A DNA stretch of 64,000 bases from Xanthomarina maritima. GTDB lineage: Bacteria; Bacteroidota; Bacteroidia; Flavobacteriales; Flavobacteriaceae. The notes beneath the pieces were generated by a model, which saw only the letters and a list, made by a program, of their open reading frames with translations, was not told where the DNA came from and searched no databases. The first letter of the stretch is position 1; each line of letters opens with the position of its first letter. The DNA is taken from NCBI RefSeq assembly GCF_008084905.1, contig NZ_VSFC01000002.1, positions 33,912 to 97,911 on the forward strand, given 5' to 3'. Positions 62,574 through 64,000 of the stretch are shown piece after piece. The translations under genes were made by a program, and so were the position numbers.

Positions 62574-64000
62574 ATGAAAAGAAAAATTGAAGCCTTAAAA
62601 TTTATAGGCGTTTTAACACTTGCTTTACTTACTTTTATTGCTTGCGATAATGACTATAATTCACTAGAGAGTGACATTCAAGGTATTGAAAATTTCCATA
62701 CAGATAATGATGTATTTCCAATTGTAGCATATAACAAAAAAGTAAACCCAGTACAAACAAATAATTTACCATCAAACTTTTTAGGTGTTTATACTGACCC
62801 TATTTACGGACAATCTGTAACAAATATTATAACACAAGCATTTCCTTCTTCCTCAAATGCATATGACCCAGATTTTGGTACAAATCCGGAATTTACATAT
62901 GCTTATTTAACTATTCCATATTATTCTAAACAAATAGGTGAAGAAATATATACGTTAGATTCTCTTTATGGAGATGCTCCAGTTAAACTATCTATTTATA
63001 GATCAAACTATTTCTTAAGAGATTACAATCCTGATACAGATGATGCTATTGCACAATTATATTACTCTAACAATTATGAATACGATAATTTTTTAGGTGA
63101 ATTACTTTATCAAGAAGAAACATTTTTCCCTAGTGCTTCTGAGCAGATTATTGAAGAGGAAGATGAAGAAGGGCAATTAGTTGAAGTTGATAAAATTGCT
63201 CCAGCTCTTAGGGTTCCACTTTTAAATCCAGGTGGAAATTTTTGGGAATCTTTATTGTTTGACAAACAAGGAATGCCTGAGTTAAGTAATTCTAACAATT
63301 TTAAAGATTATTTTAGAGGATTGTATATTAAAACAGAACCCGTAAATGGAGATGGTAATACTATCATGCTTAATTTACTAAGTTCAGCCGCTAATTTAAC
63401 AGTATATTATAACAATGAAGTTGAAAATGAAGATGGTGAGGTTGAAATAGTTAGAAATAATAAATTTATTATGACTTTCAGAGGTAATCGAGCAAATGTT
63501 ATCTATAATGACCCAACAAATACAATAATTGATGATGCCAACAACAATGCTGATGAAGTTAATGGAGACCAAAATTTATATTTAAAAGGAGGTGAAGGAT
63601 CTATTGCTGTAGTAAATTTATTTGAGGACCCTACTGTTCTAGATGATTTTAATTTACTTTACAAAGATAGCGAAGGCAACCCAACTCGTTTAATCAATGA
63701 AGCTAATTTAATATTTTATGTAGATCAATCTGCAACAGTTAACATGTTAGAAGATCAAGAGCCAAATAGAGTAATTCTTTATGATATGAAAAACAATGTT
63801 CCAATTGTGGATTATTTTTTCGATTTAACTACTAATACTACTGATCCTATTAATTCTAAATTAAATTACTCTTCTATTTTAGAAAGAGATGCAAGTGGAA
63901 GAGGGGTTAAATATAAAATTAGATTGACAGAACATTTGAACAATATTTTATTAAGAGATTCAACAAATTTTGAATTAGGGTTGTATCTTACTACTAATAT
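62574..64000 (+). CDS. DUF4270 lipoprotein (partial, runs off the window)
   Basis: The frame from ATG 62574 stays open to the window end (475 codons), so the C-terminus is missing. The protein has a lipobox (FIAC, Cys23) and the DUF4270 layout: early DNDVFPIVAYNKKVNPVQTN and LPSNFLGVYTDPIYGQSV, then YLTIPYYSKQIG, and a central FKDYFRGLYIKTEPVNGDGN. The family is large in Bacteroidota and of unknown function, with a beta-rich extracytoplasmic body. It is downstream of, and probably co-transcribed with, the GT5-like gene. Confidence 0.87.
   Translation, partial: MKRKIEALKFIGVLTLALLTFIACDNDYNSLESDIQGIENFHTDNDVFPIVAYNKKVNPVQTNNLPSNFLGVYTDPIYGQSVTNIITQAFPSSSNAYDPDFGTNPEFTYAYLTIPYYSKQIGEEIYTLDSLYGDAPVKLSIYRSNYFLRDYNPDTDDAIAQLYYSNNYEYDNFLGELLYQEETFFPSASEQIIEEEDEEGQLVEVDKIAPALRVPLLNPGGNFWESLLFDKQGMPELSNSNNFKDYFRGLYIKTEPVNGDGNTIMLNLLSSAANLTVYYNNEVENEDGEVEIVRNNKFIMTFRGNRANVIYNDPTNTIIDDANNNADEVNGDQNLYLKGGEGSIAVVNLFEDPTVLDDFNLLYKDSEGNPTRLINEANLIFYVDQSATVNMLEDQEPNRVILYDMKNNVPIVDYFFDLTTNTTDPINSKLNYSSILERDASGRGVKYKIRLTEHLNNILLRDSTNFELGLYLTTN

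Noticed and set aside
1-64000. Search by eye for tRNA, rRNA, CRISPR, insertion sequences, integrases, restriction or toxin-antitoxin genes
   Set aside because: None seen. Nearly all sequence is assigned to chromosomal genes and short intergenic regions.

Overview
The window is an ordinary-looking stretch of chromosome from a member of the Bacteroidota, most probably a marine-type Flavobacteriaceae. The evidence is the low GC content, the lack of clear Shine-Dalgarno sequences, many copies of the Bacteroidota -7 promoter element TAnnTTTG just upstream of genes, and abundant lipoproteins and TonB-dependent receptors. Many proteins belong to families mostly found in this phylum (DUF2480, DUF3078, DUF4251, DUF4270, DUF5689). 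I see no tRNA, rRNA, CRISPR array, insertion sequence, prophage or integrase. Coding density is high and no gene-free stretch exceeds 300 bases.

Layout. 1-2.7 kb: succinate dehydrogenase sdhC-sdhA (minus strand). 2.9-9.0 kb: Xaa-Pro aminopeptidase, a DUF481 outer-membrane protein, a BrnQ amino-acid carrier, an alpha/beta hydrolase, a small Cys/His protein and thiL. 9.2-14.4 kb: a surface-lipoprotein operon (LVIVD propeller, seven-repeat propeller, MbnP-like copper protein, MbnH-like diheme enzyme) followed by a DUF4251 protein. 14.5-20.1 kb: the SUF iron-sulfur operon sufA-sufB-lipoprotein-sufC-sufD-sufS. 20.3-25.7 kb: an M43 metalloprotease, a META-domain lipoprotein, a second SUF group (sufE, a SufT-like gene, DUF2480) and two DUF3078 proteins. 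25.7-37.0 kb: hflX, then two endonuclease/exonuclease/phosphatase-fold proteins flanking a TonB receptor and a DUF5689 lipoprotein, then a second TonB receptor. 37.2-44.3 kb (minus): pgi, an M23 peptidase, tryptophan dioxygenase, a DUF3108 protein, and the tyrosine-degradation pair hpd and hmgA. 44.5-48.5 kb (minus): a patatin-barrel protein and uvrC. 48.6-51.5 kb: an S6-modification module (RimB-like, RimK, AstE-like) and 5-formyl-THF cyclo-ligase. 51.5-61.6 kb (minus): lspA, a GIN-type protein, and a long panC-panD-flippase-pseudoesterase-radA-ileS-dksA-like block. 61.7-64 kb: a GT5 N-domain protein and a DUF4270 lipoprotein that runs off the end.

The most system-like regions are the MbnP/MbnH copper operon with its two propeller lipoproteins, the TonB receptor/DUF5689/nuclease-fold cluster, and the RimB-RimK-AstE triad. 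At smaller scale there is a terminator-like hairpin inside the flippase coding region directly after panD, a conserved-looking esterase that lacks its nucleophile, an M23 peptidase with Cys in place of a zinc-binding His, and a 20-base exact repeat upstream of two unrelated genes. No mobile defence island or clearly novel multi-gene machine is present.
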